Source: Pollutimonas harenae (GTDB taxonomy: Bacteria > Pseudomonadota > Gammaproteobacteria > Burkholderiales > Burkholderiaceae_B). From it: a DNA stretch of 64,000 nucleotides. The stretch covers positions 248,001 through 312,000 of the forward strand of contig NZ_SDQD01000002.1 of NCBI RefSeq assembly GCF_004153685.1, given 5' to 3'. Every line of letters begins with the position of its first letter. Position 1 is the first letter of the stretch. Position numbers and translations under genes: made by a program. This document shows positions 36,682 through 48,747 of this stretch, in pieces. The notes under the pieces were generated by a model. It did not search any database, was not told where the DNA came from, and saw only the letters and a program-made list of their open reading frames with translations.

Positions 36682-38475
36682 GTGAGTCAGTCTGTTTTTG
36701 CCCAACGTATCCAGGCTTTGCGCCAGGCCATGCAGGCCCACAAGGTGCAGGCTTGCGTCGTCCCCACCTCCGATCCTCATTTGTCCGAATACTTGCCGGA
36801 GCGTTGGCAGGGCAGGCAATGGTTGAGTGGTTTCGAAGGATCAGCAGGGACACTGGTGGTCAGCGACACGTACGCGGGGCTCTGGACCGATAGCCGCTAC
36901 TGGGAGCAGGCCGAGCATGACCTGCAGGGCACAGGCATTACGCTCATGCGTGCCGGGCAGGCGGGTGTGCCCGGGCCGGCCGCATGGCTGGCCGAGTATC
37001 TGACCCCGGGCGAGCGAGTGAGCGTCGACGGACAAGTGCTGGCGCTGCAAACCTATAGGCAGTGGCAAGAGGTTCTGTCCAAAAAGAATATTGTCTTGCT
37101 GACCGATATTGATGTGCTGAATGATGTCTGGACTCCGCGCCCGGCATTGCCGCAGGGCACAGTGTTTGAGCATCTTGCGCCGTTTGCTTGTCGCAGCAGG
37201 GCTCAGAACCTGGCCGATGTCAGGGCTGCCATGGCCGAGCATCAGGCTGATTGGCATTGGTTGTCTTCGCTGGACGATATTGCCTGGTTGTTCAATCTGC
37301 GCGGCAACGATGTGCCCTACAACCCAGTCTTCCTGGCCTATGCGCTGATCGGTGCCGACACCGCCCGCCTGTTTGTGGCGCCAGGAAAAATAGCGGCTGA
37401 TCTGCAAGAGCGCCTGCTGGCCGATGGCATCAGTATTGCCCCTTACGACGAGGCCGCCGGGGCGCTGGCTTGCCTGCCAGAAGGCCAGGCTTTGCTGCTT
37501 GATCCTGCGCGTTCCACCGTAGGTACATTTGGTGCTGCTGCGTTTGTCGATGTGGTGGAAGCTATTAATCCGTCGCAGTTGTTCAAGTCGCGCAAGAATG
37601 CCGCCGAGGCCGATCATGTACGCCTGACCATGGAGCAAGATGGCGCGGCCCTATGCGAATTCTTTGCCTGGTTCGAGGCTGCCCAGGGACGCGAGCGCAT
37701 TACTGAAATAACGATAGACGAGCAAATCACTGCCGCACGCAGCCGGCGGCCAAATTTTGTGACGCCCAGCTTCAGCACGATTGCGGCCTTCAATGCGAAT
37801 GGCGCCATGCCACACTATCACGCCACAGAGCAGGCGCATGCCGTCATTGACGGGAACGGCTTGCTGTTGATTGATTCGGGCGGCCAGTATTTGGGCGGAA
37901 CCACAGACATTACGCGCGTTGTGCCAGTAGGTCAGGTCAACGATGCACAGAAGCGCGACTACACGGCTGTGCTCAAAGGCATGATCGCTTTGTCGCAAGC
38001 GGTTTTCCCTTGTGGTACGGCGGCACCCTTGCTTGACACCATTGCCCGCATGCCGATCTGGCAGACAGGTGCCGATTACGGCCATGGTACCGGCCATGGT
38101 GTGGGTTACTTCATGAATGTGCATGAAGGCCCTCAATCCATTGCATACCGGGCTACCATCAACCCGAACATGGCCATGGAAGCCGGCATGATCACCTCAA
38201 ATGAGCCTGGCTTATACAGGCCGGGCCAGTGGGGCATACGCATAGAAAATCTGGTGCTGGCCGTTGCCGGGCCGCAGACTGAATTTGGTGAGTTCCTGCA
38301 GTTTGAAACCCTTACCTTGTGTCCCATCGACACCCGCTGCATCGACATCAGCCTGCTTTCGGAGTCTGAGCGTGGCTGGCTGAATCGCTATCATGAGCAG
38401 GTGCGCGAGCGTTTGCTGCCCTGGGTAGAGGGTGGCGCAAAAGACTGGTTGCTCGAACGCACCAGGGCGTGCTGA
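36682..38475 (+). CDS. pepP: Xaa-Pro aminopeptidase (M24B, long form)
   Basis: A 597-residue metallopeptidase that removes residues N-terminal to proline. The length matches the three-domain type similar to eukaryotic XPNPEP1 rather than the 440-residue E. coli PepP. Metal ligands are visible in LIDSGGQYLGGTTDITR, GHGTGHGVGYFMNVHEGP, SNEPGLY and FETLTLCPI. GTG 36682 follows AAGGAAG. The neighbours suggest no shared pathway. Confidence 0.92.
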   Translation: MSQSVFAQRIQALRQAMQAHKVQACVVPTSDPHLSEYLPERWQGRQWLSGFEGSAGTLVVSDTYAGLWTDSRYWEQAEHDLQGTGITLMRAGQAGVPGPAAWLAEYLTPGERVSVDGQVLALQTYRQWQEVLSKKNIVLLTDIDVLNDVWTPRPALPQGTVFEHLAPFACRSRAQNLADVRAAMAEHQADWHWLSSLDDIAWLFNLRGNDVPYNPVFLAYALIGADTARLFVAPGKIAADLQERLLADGISIAPYDEAAGALACLPEGQALLLDPARSTVGTFGAAAFVDVVEAINPSQLFKSRKNAAEADHVRLTMEQDGAALCEFFAWFEAAQGRERITEITIDEQITAARSRRPNFVTPSFSTIAAFNANGAMPHYHATEQAHAVIDGNGLLLIDSGGQYLGGTTDITRVVPVGQVNDAQKRDYTAVLKGMIALSQAVFPCGTAAPLLDTIARMPIWQTGADYGHGTGHGVGYFMNVHEGPQSIAYRATINPNMAMEAGMITSNEPGLYRPGQWGIRIENLVLAVAGPQTEFGEFLQFETLTLCPIDTRCIDISLLSESERGWLNRYHEQVRERLLPWVEGGAKDWLLERTRAC

Positions 38476-38531
38476 CGCTGCCGAACGATTTGGCAGGCAA
38501 TTGGCCCAGGCCCGATTTGATCGGGCTATAA

Positions 38532-40232
<1,701 letters not shown>

Positions 40233-40241
40233 GGAATTGCC

Positions 40242-41084
40242 ATGAAACTGTGCGGCTTCGACGTCGGACTTGAACATCCTTTTTTCCTGATCGCCGGGCC
40301 GTGCGTGATCGAATCTCGTCAGATGGCGTTTGACACCGCCGGACGGCTGCAGGAAATCACCAGAAAACTGGGTATTCCCTTTATCTATAAAAGTTCGTTC
40401 GACAAGGCCAATCGGAGCTCCGATCAGTCTTATCGCGGGCCGGGGCAAGAAGAAGGGTTGCAAATTCTGGCCGATGTGCGCTCGCAGTTGCAGGTGCCGG
40501 TCCTGACCGATGTACATACCACCGAACAGGTGGCCCAGGTGGCTGCGGTGGTTGATGTCCTGCAGACACCAGCATTTCTATGTCGGCAAACCGATTTTAT
40601 TCATGCCTGTGCCGCCACGCTCAAGCCTGTCAACATCAAGAAGGGCCAGTTTCTGGCTCCGCACGATATGGCCCAGGTCGTTGCCAAAGCTCGTGCCGCT
40701 GCTCTGACGGCGGGCGGAGACGGCCACAACATCATGGTGTGCGAGCGCGGCGCTTCATTTGGTTATAACAATCTGGTTTCCGATATGCGCTCCCTGGCGA
40801 TCATGCGTGAAACCAACTGTCCTGTGGTCTTTGATGCCACCCATTCGGTGCAGTTGCCGGGCGGGCAGGGCACCAGTTCGGGTGGCCAGCGTGAGTTCGT
40901 CCCAGTGCTGGCACGTGCGGCCGTGGCGGTTGGCATCGCCGGGATCTTCATGGAAACGCACCCCAACCCTGATCAAGCGCTCTCTGATGGCCCCAATGCC
41001 GTTCCGCTGGATCAAATCGAGAGCTTGCTCAGCACGCTGGTAGATATCGATCGTTGTGTAAAAGCCGGCGGCGTCCTGAGCTAA
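40242..41084 (+). CDS. kdsA: 3-deoxy-8-phosphooctulonate synthase
   Basis: KdsA condenses arabinose-5-phosphate with phosphoenolpyruvate to give Kdo-8-phosphate for LPS. The 280-residue protein has [42 protein letters not shown], and [19 protein letters not shown]. It follows pyrG directly. In related genomes eno comes next; here an efflux pump and its regulator lie between. Confidence 0.97.
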   Translation: MKLCGFDVGLEHPFFLIAGPCVIESRQMAFDTAGRLQEITRKLGIPFIYKSSFDKANRSSDQSYRGPGQEEGLQILADVRSQLQVPVLTDVHTTEQVAQVAAVVDVLQTPAFLCRQTDFIHACAATLKPVNIKKGQFLAPHDMAQVVAKARAAALTAGGDGHNIMVCERGASFGYNNLVSDMRSLAIMRETNCPVVFDATHSVQLPGGQGTSSGGQREFVPVLARAAVAVGIAGIFMETHPNPDQALSDGPNAVPLDQIESLLSTLVDIDRCVKAGGVLS

Positions 41085-41156
41085 TCTTTGGCATGGGTGC
41101 CACCCCATGGCGCCCTCATGTGCACCATTGACCTTGCAGCCTGTTCCTTGCTGCGC

Positions 41157-41185
41157 TTGCGAGCAATTCAGGCCTGCGATAGAAT
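41157..41185 (+). promoter_or_regulatory. Candidate promoter of the efflux-marR operon
   Basis: TTGCGA at 41157-41162 and TAGAAT at 41180-41185 are spaced by 17 bases. Transcription would start near 41192, at the edge of the palindromic operator cluster. Confidence 0.4.
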
Positions 41186-41186
41186 C

Positions 41187-41215
41187 ATTGACTTATCAAT
41201 GATTGATCTATCAAT
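41187..41215 (+). promoter_or_regulatory. Overlapping palindromes, probable MarR operator
   Basis: The half-site ATTGA/TCAAT recurs in three overlapping inverted repeats: ATTGA (41187-41191) with TCAAT (41196-41200), ATCAATGATTGAT (41195-41207), and ATTGAT-CT-ATCAAT (41202-41215). They lie just before the efflux start codon, a typical place for a MarR-type repressor encoded downstream. Confidence 0.65.
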
Positions 41216-41223
41216 AGAACTGT

Positions 41224-42837
41224 ATGGCTCCTGCCGTCTCTGCATCGCCCTCTGAAACAGGACGTGTACTTTCCGTCCGTCAGTCTTTGCTGGCGATGAC
41301 CGGGCTTGCATTCCTTACCATGATGGTCGCTGTCGACCAGACAGTTGTCGGCACGGCCTTACCCACTGTCGTTGCCGAGCTCAATGGCTTCGAGCTTTAC
41401 GCCTGGGTGGCTACCGCCTATCTGCTGACTTCCGTCATTACGATTCCCATTTTCGGCAGACTGGGCGATTACTATGGCCGCAAGCCATTCGTCGTGGCTT
41501 CCGTAGTCGTCTTTATGCTGGCTTCGGTACTCTGCGGCATTTCCGACAGCATGGTGCAGCTGGTGTTTGCGCGCGCCTTGCAGGGCATAGGCGGCGGTAT
41601 GCTGGTGGCCACTGCTTTTGCGTGCGTCCCCGATCTGTTCCCCGACTCACATGTGCGATTACGCTGGCAAATTTTGCTGAGTAGTGCTTTTGGCATTGCC
41701 AATGCCGTGGGCCCCACCTTGGGCGGCTTCCTGACCCAATATATGGGTTGGCGCTCGGTGTTTTTTGTCAACCTGCCTATTGGTGTGTTGAGCCTGTTCT
41801 TTCTGTGGCGCTATCTGCCGCGCATACGTCAGATTCAATCCGCCGATATTCGCCTGGATTGGCAAGGGGCAGTGCTGGTTGCCCTGTTCCTCGGGAGTTT
41901 GCAGTTTTTTGTTGAGCTGCTACCCCGCTATGGGGCGGGTCTGCCCATGGTCTCTTTGGGTGTTTTCTGCGGCCTGATGCTGACCGCGCTTATCTTTTGG
42001 GAAAAGCGTTGTCCGCATCCTTTGATACCACTCGATATGTTCCGGAATAAAAGCCTGGCAGCTTTATTCTGTCTGTCGCTGTTCATGGGCTTTATCTTGT
42101 TTGCCTTGTTGTTTTATTTGCCTTTGATGCTGCAAGGCGGGTTTGGCCTGACCCCGCAGCAGGTGGGTTTGCTGATTACCCCATTGGTGGTATGCATCAC
42201 TTTGGGCAGTGTTGCCAACGCACGAATTATTATTCGTCTGTCCAGACCCAATCATATGTTGTATGCCGGTTTCGTCTTGCAGGTATTGGCTTGCGCAGGC
42301 ATGGTGACGGCGCATCAACATACTTCTCAGTGGCTGATTGTGCTGTATATGATGATGGCGGGCCTGGGCTTGGGTTTTGTCATGCCTAACTTGACGGTAT
42401 TTGCTCAGGAAACTGCTGGGCGTGCCTTGCTGGGTATCTCGACTGCGATGCTGCAATCGGTGCGCATGATAGGCGGCATGCTGGGCACGGCCATAGTGGG
42501 TACCATGGTGACCTATTACTATACCGATGGTATACGCCAGGCGGTTCCCGAGGGCCATGGCCAGCCATGGCTGAACTTGCTTGAAAATCCTCAGGTGCTG
42601 GTCAATAGTCGCATTCAGGGCGATTTCATGGCGCAGCTGGAAGAGCTGGGCCTGTCAGGTCAGGGGCTTATAGAGCAGGCGCGTGTTGTATTGGTCGATG
42701 CCGTGCACTCGGGTTTGGTGACTGCCTTGCTGATGGCTTTGATTGGCCTGTTCTGGGTATACAGAGTGCCCGTCATTCATTTTACCCGGACGGTAGGCGT
42801 CAAGCCCGCGGAAAAACAGGTGTCTTCCGATGAGTGA
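41224..42837 (+). CDS. DHA2-family multidrug MFS transporter
   Basis: A 537-residue permease with about 14 helices and the DHA2 signatures VAVDQTVVGTALPTVVAEL in helix 1 and GRLGDYYGRKPFVV after helix 2. It probably exports drugs or toxic organics by proton antiport. There is no clear ribosome site before ATG 41224, so translation may be weak or nearly leaderless. Its end overlaps the marR start by eight bases. The pair is inserted between kdsA and eno. Confidence 0.9.
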   Translation: MAPAVSASPSETGRVLSVRQSLLAMTGLAFLTMMVAVDQTVVGTALPTVVAELNGFELYAWVATAYLLTSVITIPIFGRLGDYYGRKPFVVASVVVFMLASVLCGISDSMVQLVFARALQGIGGGMLVATAFACVPDLFPDSHVRLRWQILLSSAFGIANAVGPTLGGFLTQYMGWRSVFFVNLPIGVLSLFFLWRYLPRIRQIQSADIRLDWQGAVLVALFLGSLQFFVELLPRYGAGLPMVSLGVFCGLMLTALIFWEKRCPHPLIPLDMFRNKSLAALFCLSLFMGFILFALLFYLPLMLQGGFGLTPQQVGLLITPLVVCITLGSVANARIIIRLSRPNHMLYAGFVLQVLACAGMVTAHQHTSQWLIVLYMMMAGLGLGFVMPNLTVFAQETAGRALLGISTAMLQSVRMIGGMLGTAIVGTMVTYYYTDGIRQAVPEGHGQPWLNLLENPQVLVNSRIQGDFMAQLEELGLSGQGLIEQARVVLVDAVHSGLVTALLMALIGLFWVYRVPVIHFTRTVGVKPAEKQVSSDE

Positions 42838-43273
42838 GCTTCCTCAATTGCAGGCCATGCAACAACTGGGGCGTACTTATCGTGCCTTGATGTCCACCTT
42901 TGAAAGCAATATAGGACACTCCATGCCGCGCTGGCGCATATTGCTGACTTTGCATCAAAAGGGTGAAAGCTCGCAGAAGCAGCTGGCTCAAGACCTGGTC
43001 ATAGACCCGGCTGCCCTGACGCGGCATATCAAGGCCATCGAGCGTGAAGGCTGGATAGAGCGCCATAGCGATGTCAACGATAACCGGCTGACCAATGTGG
43101 CGCTGACCAATACGGGACGCGATATCGTCCGGAAAACCATGCCTTTGCGTACGGATTTCATCGAGCATGCCTTTGGGGATCTGCCGCTGGGGCAAATCCA
43201 GGCCTTGACGACCCTGCTGCAGACTCTGGAGCAGGGTTTGCAGCAGCGCCGCAGTAAGCCATTCAGTGACTGA
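42830..43273 (+). CDS. MarR-family transcriptional repressor
   Basis: A 147-residue winged-helix regulator. The DNA-binding part is visible as KGESSQKQLAQDLVIDPAALTRHIKAIEREGWIER followed by the wing SDVNDNRLTNVALT. It overlaps the efflux gene and is presumably its autoregulated repressor, acting on the palindromes at 41187-41215. The inducing compound is unknown. Confidence 0.9.
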   Translation: MSELPQLQAMQQLGRTYRALMSTFESNIGHSMPRWRILLTLHQKGESSQKQLAQDLVIDPAALTRHIKAIEREGWIERHSDVNDNRLTNVALTNTGRDIVRKTMPLRTDFIEHAFGDLPLGQIQALTTLLQTLEQGLQQRRSKPFSD

Positions 43274-43307
43274 GTATGAAATTTCTTATCTTTTGAAGGC
43301 AATATAA

Positions 43308-44726
<1,419 letters not shown>

Positions 44727-44743
44727 AAATTCCGGCGGTAAAG

Positions 44744-44769
44744 CAGCCCGGCCTGGCCGGGTTGTTTTT
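44744..44769 (+). terminator. eno terminator
   Basis: CAGCCCGGC (44744-44752) pairs with GCCGGGTTG (44756-44764, one G-U), loop CTG, then TTTTT. It ends eight bases before the ftsB start, so ftsB depends on readthrough or a start within this region. Confidence 0.8.
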
Positions 44770-44777
44770 GGTAAAAA

Positions 44778-45104
44778 ATGCGACTGCTACTTATCGTTCT
44801 GGCTCTCCTGACTATCCTTACCCAGTACCCGCTCTGGTGGGGAAAAGGCGGGTGGATGCGAGTACAGGAACTGCAAAAGAAAGTTACTACGCAACAAGAA
44901 ACCAATGATGCCTTGCTGGCCCGGAACAACGCCTTGCAAGCCGAGGTTCAGGATCTCAAGTCAGGTACCGATGCGATCGAGGAACGTGCCCGCGGCGAGC
45001 TCGGCATGATCAAAGAGGGCGAGATTTACGTGCAAATTCTTAAGCCCAACGAGCATGAGCCACGGGTAAAAACACCCAAAATCCCAGACAGAAAAGGAAA
45101 CTGA
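44778..45104 (+). CDS. ftsB: Cell division protein FtsB
   Basis: A 108-residue bitopic membrane protein of the divisome that forms a complex with FtsL and FtsQ. One transmembrane helix (about 2-18) is followed by a coiled coil (about 28-64, LQKKVTTQQETNDALLARNNALQAEVQDLK) and the ARGELGMIKEGEIYVQI segment. The eno-ftsB order is conserved. The eno terminator lies immediately upstream, with only a poor ribosome site. Confidence 0.93.
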   Translation: MRLLLIVLALLTILTQYPLWWGKGGWMRVQELQKKVTTQQETNDALLARNNALQAEVQDLKSGTDAIEERARGELGMIKEGEIYVQILKPNEHEPRVKTPKIPDRKGN

Positions 45105-45130
45105 CGCCCCCAGGCGGATGCTGGCTGGCC

Positions 45131-46189
45131 TTAAGCAGGCGTGCAGCACAAGCTTAGCCCGCAGGATGGGTCGTCAGGGGTGACGGCCAGCTCGGTTGTA
45201 CCCGGAGGAGCCGACGGTGCTGCTGCGGGATGCGGCAACGAAACCATGGGGTCTTCAGTGTGTGGCACCCTACCCAGGATGGGCGTATCGGCCACGGGGT
45301 CTGGTCGAGGGGCGCCGCCACCCGCCGGAAGTTGACGTAAGCACCACATGCCGGTGCAAGGCTTGGCGACAAAGGCTGTCTGGCTGCTGTCGGCAAGCGT
45401 AGCCGGCCGAACGATGTGGCCGCCAGCTGGCATGGGCCAGCGTACCGGATGAGATTGCATGGTCAGGCTGATTTCACGACTCATTGGCAGGTAGCCATGC
45501 GCCAGTGCACGCTGGCTGTAGCCGCCATGGGGGTTGCCAAGCAGGCGCAGCAACCCTTTGATGCCAGGAAGTACGGGCTTGTGCAGATAGCTGAGTTGAA
45601 GAGTCAGGGTATTGGCCTGATAAATGGATGCTTTTGATTCTGGCCCCAGGCCATTGAGCCAACCCGAGGCGCGGCGACGCTGATCCTGTTCGAACTGATA
45701 GTTGTTGTTGATAGCGGGTAGCCTGTCATATGCTGCTTGGCGCAATTGGGGGTCGGCAAAGTCGTTGAATGCGGCGGACGAGGGGGACAGAACCGTGATT
45801 TTCCATGGTGTGCTTGCGGTGTCGCGTTTACGTTGCTCGAAAGCCAATTGCTGGTTCTGGCGGGCACTGTGACCGCTAGTTGCGGGAAACAGCGGCAGCA
45901 GGGCGTATTCGAAGGCTTGGGCCATGCTTTCAGGGCGCGCATGCGTGCTGATGCCGGCTCGGCCGGCCTCGAGCAAGGCCAGGCTGACGACCTGACGAGT
46001 CAGGAGCCAGTGGGCGACTTCGATACTGCCCAGGCCCAATAGCAATATAGGTACGGCAATGATGGAAAACTCAATCAGTCCGGCACCAGCTTGTGATGAG
46101 TGCTGACGAACTCTGCCGGATCGAGGGTAGGCGAAAACGCGTACCCGGCGGCGGAAAGCTGGAACGAGATCGATACGGGCTGGTGGCAT
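45131..46189 (-). CDS. TadE-like pilus-assembly-type protein (orphan)
   Basis: A 352-residue protein with a TadE-like N-terminus: a basic leader, then the hydrophobic segment GLIEFSIIAVPILLLGLGSIE (about 37-57). TadE/TadF pseudopilins belong to Flp pilus systems, but no other tad gene is present here. The long C-terminal part (about 90-352) is unassigned. It ends in a proline-rich stretch with a terminal cysteine cluster (CGLSLCCTPA) and an earlier CTGMWC. Function unknown; an envelope location is likely. Confidence 0.7.
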   Translation of the reverse strand: MPPARIDLVPAFRRRVRVFAYPRSGRVRQHSSQAGAGLIEFSIIAVPILLLGLGSIEVAHWLLTRQVVSLALLEAGRAGISTHARPESMAQAFEYALLPLFPATSGHSARQNQQLAFEQRKRDTASTPWKITVLSPSSAAFNDFADPQLRQAAYDRLPAINNNYQFEQDQRRRASGWLNGLGPESKASIYQANTLTLQLSYLHKPVLPGIKGLLRLLGNPHGGYSQRALAHGYLPMSREISLTMQSHPVRWPMPAGGHIVRPATLADSSQTAFVAKPCTGMWCLRQLPAGGGAPRPDPVADTPILGRVPHTEDPMVSLPHPAAAPSAPPGTTELAVTPDDPSCGLSLCCTPA

Positions 46190-46324
46190 GGCATGCAGTG
46201 TGGCGCCAGCCTGACGTATTGTCGATTGTGGATATTGCTTAGGTTATGCCGCTTTGGAGGCGGCAGGGCTGCCCGCGTTGCGGGCGGGCCGTGTAGATAT
46301 ATTGCGCCCTGCGCTTGTAGAAGG

Positions 46325-47248
46325 CTAGTGAATTGAGCCGTCGTTGCCGTGTGTCGCGCCGGGTTGATTCGTAAAAAGGCCTGCGCAGTCTACGGCGTCG
46401 AATTGATAGGGCTTGCCACAGAAATTGCACAAGATATCGATTTTTTCGCGCTCGCTGAGGATATCTTCGACTTCTTCGCGTCCCAGTGCCAGCAGCATGG
46501 CGGCGACTCGATCCCGGTTGCAGGGGCAATACCAGCGTATGCTTTGCGGCTCGAAAGAAATCAGTTCTTCTTCCCAGAACAGCCGTGTAATCAGCGAGTC
46601 GGTATCGAGGCTCAGCAGCTCGTCGTGCTTGAGTGTGGCGGCCAGAAAGCCCGCACGTTGCCAGGTTTCTTGTTGTGCCTCGGGTGTCGTGCTCTCGATG
46701 CCGCCATGTGCTGGCAGACGTTGCAGCAGCAGGCCTGCGACGTGCTCGGCATCGGACGCCAGCCACAGGCGGGTGTCGAGTTGCTCGGAGTCGCGCATAT
46801 ACCGCTCCAACACTTGTGCTACGGAGTCTCCTTCGAGAGGAACTATTCCCTGGTAGGGCTTGAGCTGTGCATTTTTGACGGAAGGGTCCAGAATCACCAT
46901 AAAGCGGCCTGTGCCCTGAGTATTGAGCAGCGTCTGCAGTGTGCCATCAGCGGGAATATCGTGCCCTTCGCGCACGCTTACCGTGGCGCGTATGGACAGG
47001 TCGGTGGTGCATTCGACTACTAGCAGGGCCAGGGGGCCGTCGCCCTGTAGCTGTAGTACCAGAGAACCATCAAACTTGATGTTGGAGGTGAGCAGGATGG
47101 CTGCAGCCACTAGTTCGCCCAGCAGCGATTGCACGCAGGCGGGGTAATGTTGGTGCGCCAGTCCGGTTTGCCAGGCTTCGGTCAGTTTGACGGCCTGAAT
47201 GCGAGTGCTGTGGTCGGACAGCAGGTATTTCTTGAGTTGATCAGTCAT
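46325..47248 (-). CDS. hslO: Redox-regulated chaperone Hsp33
   Basis: Hsp33 prevents aggregation under oxidative stress. The 307-residue protein has the redox switch cysteines Cys241 and Cys243 (CPC) and Cys274 and Cys277 (CNFC), which bind zinc when reduced and form disulfides when active. The N-terminal domain includes LLSDHSTRIQAVKLTEAW. It begins 14 bases after the AMP-ligase stop, so the two may be cotranscribed. Confidence 0.96.
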   Translation of the reverse strand: MTDQLKKYLLSDHSTRIQAVKLTEAWQTGLAHQHYPACVQSLLGELVAAAILLTSNIKFDGSLVLQLQGDGPLALLVVECTTDLSIRATVSVREGHDIPADGTLQTLLNTQGTGRFMVILDPSVKNAQLKPYQGIVPLEGDSVAQVLERYMRDSEQLDTRLWLASDAEHVAGLLLQRLPAHGGIESTTPEAQQETWQRAGFLAATLKHDELLSLDTDSLITRLFWEEELISFEPQSIRWYCPCNRDRVAAMLLALGREEVEDILSEREKIDILCNFCGKPYQFDAVDCAGLFTNQPGATHGNDGSIH

Positions 47249-47262
47249 AAGCGAATTTTAGC

Positions 47263-48615
47263 CTATGACTGTGCTGTCCCTTGAGGTTCTTTGCGGCGTC
47301 CGGCATACCAGTAATAACCATCGTCGTCGACCTGGGCGAGTTCGCCCGTCAGGTACCAGTCGTTCTGGAATCGTGACAGGGTTGCCTCATCGTTGCGCCA
47401 ATAGCCCAGGAACATCAACGGATCAATATGGCCGTGCAAATCGTAGCGGTTCAGTGCAATTTCGCCGGTCTTGCCCGGCGGGCAAGGCTTGCCTTTATTA
47501 TCGAGGACAGCCACATGATGTCCTGGATAGGGACGTCCCATGCTGCCAGGCTTGGCTGGCCACCTTTTGTGGCTATTGCCTATCAGTTGATTCGTTTCAG
47601 CCTGGCCGAACTCCTGGTTGGGTGTAATATCCAGGGCATCCTGGCACCACTGGAAGATGTCTTCGTCCAGGCCTGTGCCGTTGATTGTCATGGCGCGTAA
47701 GCTCAGCTTATATTGGCTACGTGGCTGGGGAATATCGTGCATCAGAGCGCTGAGCGCGGCAGGTGTCAGGAAGGCGTTACTGACTTGATAGCGTTCCATG
47801 ATCTCGAAGGCGAGCACCGGTGTGAACTGACCGATGGTGCTGACGATCGCATGGCCGAAATACAGTGTGGGCAGCAGGGCGTTCATGAGGCCGTCTGCTG
47901 ACTGCCAGCCCGAAGGGCTCCAGAATACGTCGCCTGCTTGGGGAAACCAGTTCTGCGAGGCGACGAAGCCGGGCAGTACGCCGATGAGCGTACGATGAGC
48001 CAGCAAGATACCTTTGGGTGTGGCCACGCCGTGATCTGGTGCATACAACAGCAGCGCCGGGCTGCCTGACGAAGTAGGTAAGGGCTTGAAACTGGTGGGC
48101 TGCCGTGCCAGCAGCGAGTGCCACGGAATAATGGCTTCGTGCTGGAAGTCCAGGCCGATAATCTGTGACAGCGCCGAATACTTGTTTTGAGCCAGTAGCA
48201 AATTACTGGCGCAGGCCGCATCGACGATAGCAATGCGGATATTGGCGTCTTGCAGGCAGGCGGCGAGCTCATCGGTGTTGTACCCGGGAGACAGCGGCAC
48301 GACAATGGCGCCTACGCTGAATATGGCTGTGTAAGCAGCAACGGCTTCTGGGCGCTGCTCTGTGAGCACGGCGATGCGATCGCCTGCCTGTATGCCCATT
48401 TTGATCAGGCCATTGGCTAATTGATTGGCCGTATCGGAAAGCCGCGTATAGGTCCAGACTTCGCGCTGGCCCTGTGCGTTTTCGTGGAAGATGGCGATAC
48501 GCCGCCCTTCAAGTGGATTTTGCGCCCAGCGGTGCACGCACGCTTGCGCAATATTGAATTGAGAGGGGACAAACCACTGGTAAGACTGGTACAGCGCCGA
48601 GTATTGGTCGTTCAT
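47263..48615 (-). CDS. Truncated, motif-degenerate acyl-CoA synthetase (AMP-binding)
   Basis: A 450-residue ANL-superfamily protein most like acyl-CoA synthetases. It ends at the hinge (GYYWYAGRRKEPQGTAQS) and lacks the C-terminal domain of about 100 residues that carries the catalytic lysine. The glycine-rich ATP loop is altered: YAPDHGVATPKG at 191-202 replaces the usual TSGTTGxPKG. The ribose-binding TGD is TGE near residue 424. FGQAETN (336-342) is near normal. No frameshift remnant is visible because hslO starts 14 bases later. It is probably inactive for adenylation or has another role. Confidence 0.8.
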   Translation of the reverse strand: MNDQYSALYQSYQWFVPSQFNIAQACVHRWAQNPLEGRRIAIFHENAQGQREVWTYTRLSDTANQLANGLIKMGIQAGDRIAVLTEQRPEAVAAYTAIFSVGAIVVPLSPGYNTDELAACLQDANIRIAIVDAACASNLLLAQNKYSALSQIIGLDFQHEAIIPWHSLLARQPTSFKPLPTSSGSPALLLYAPDHGVATPKGILLAHRTLIGVLPGFVASQNWFPQAGDVFWSPSGWQSADGLMNALLPTLYFGHAIVSTIGQFTPVLAFEIMERYQVSNAFLTPAALSALMHDIPQPRSQYKLSLRAMTINGTGLDEDIFQWCQDALDITPNQEFGQAETNQLIGNSHKRWPAKPGSMGRPYPGHHVAVLDNKGKPCPPGKTGEIALNRYDLHGHIDPLMFLGYWRNDEATLSRFQNDWYLTGELAQVDDDGYYWYAGRRKEPQGTAQS

Positions 48616-48747
48616 TGTCTTTTTGATTCAATGGATCGAATAGGGGCGAGCCCCTTTCCTTACCCCGAAGCATGAACGACAAGCAGTTTCTGTGCAATCC
48701 CTACGTTTCAGAAAGCCAATGACACTAGGGTTTATACGGACATTGAT

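Noticed and set aside
47263-47300. Frameshift as the cause of the short AMP-ligase
   Set aside because: No C-terminal domain sequence exists in any frame downstream because hslO begins 14 bases later, so the end is a true truncation or deletion rather than a sequencing slip.
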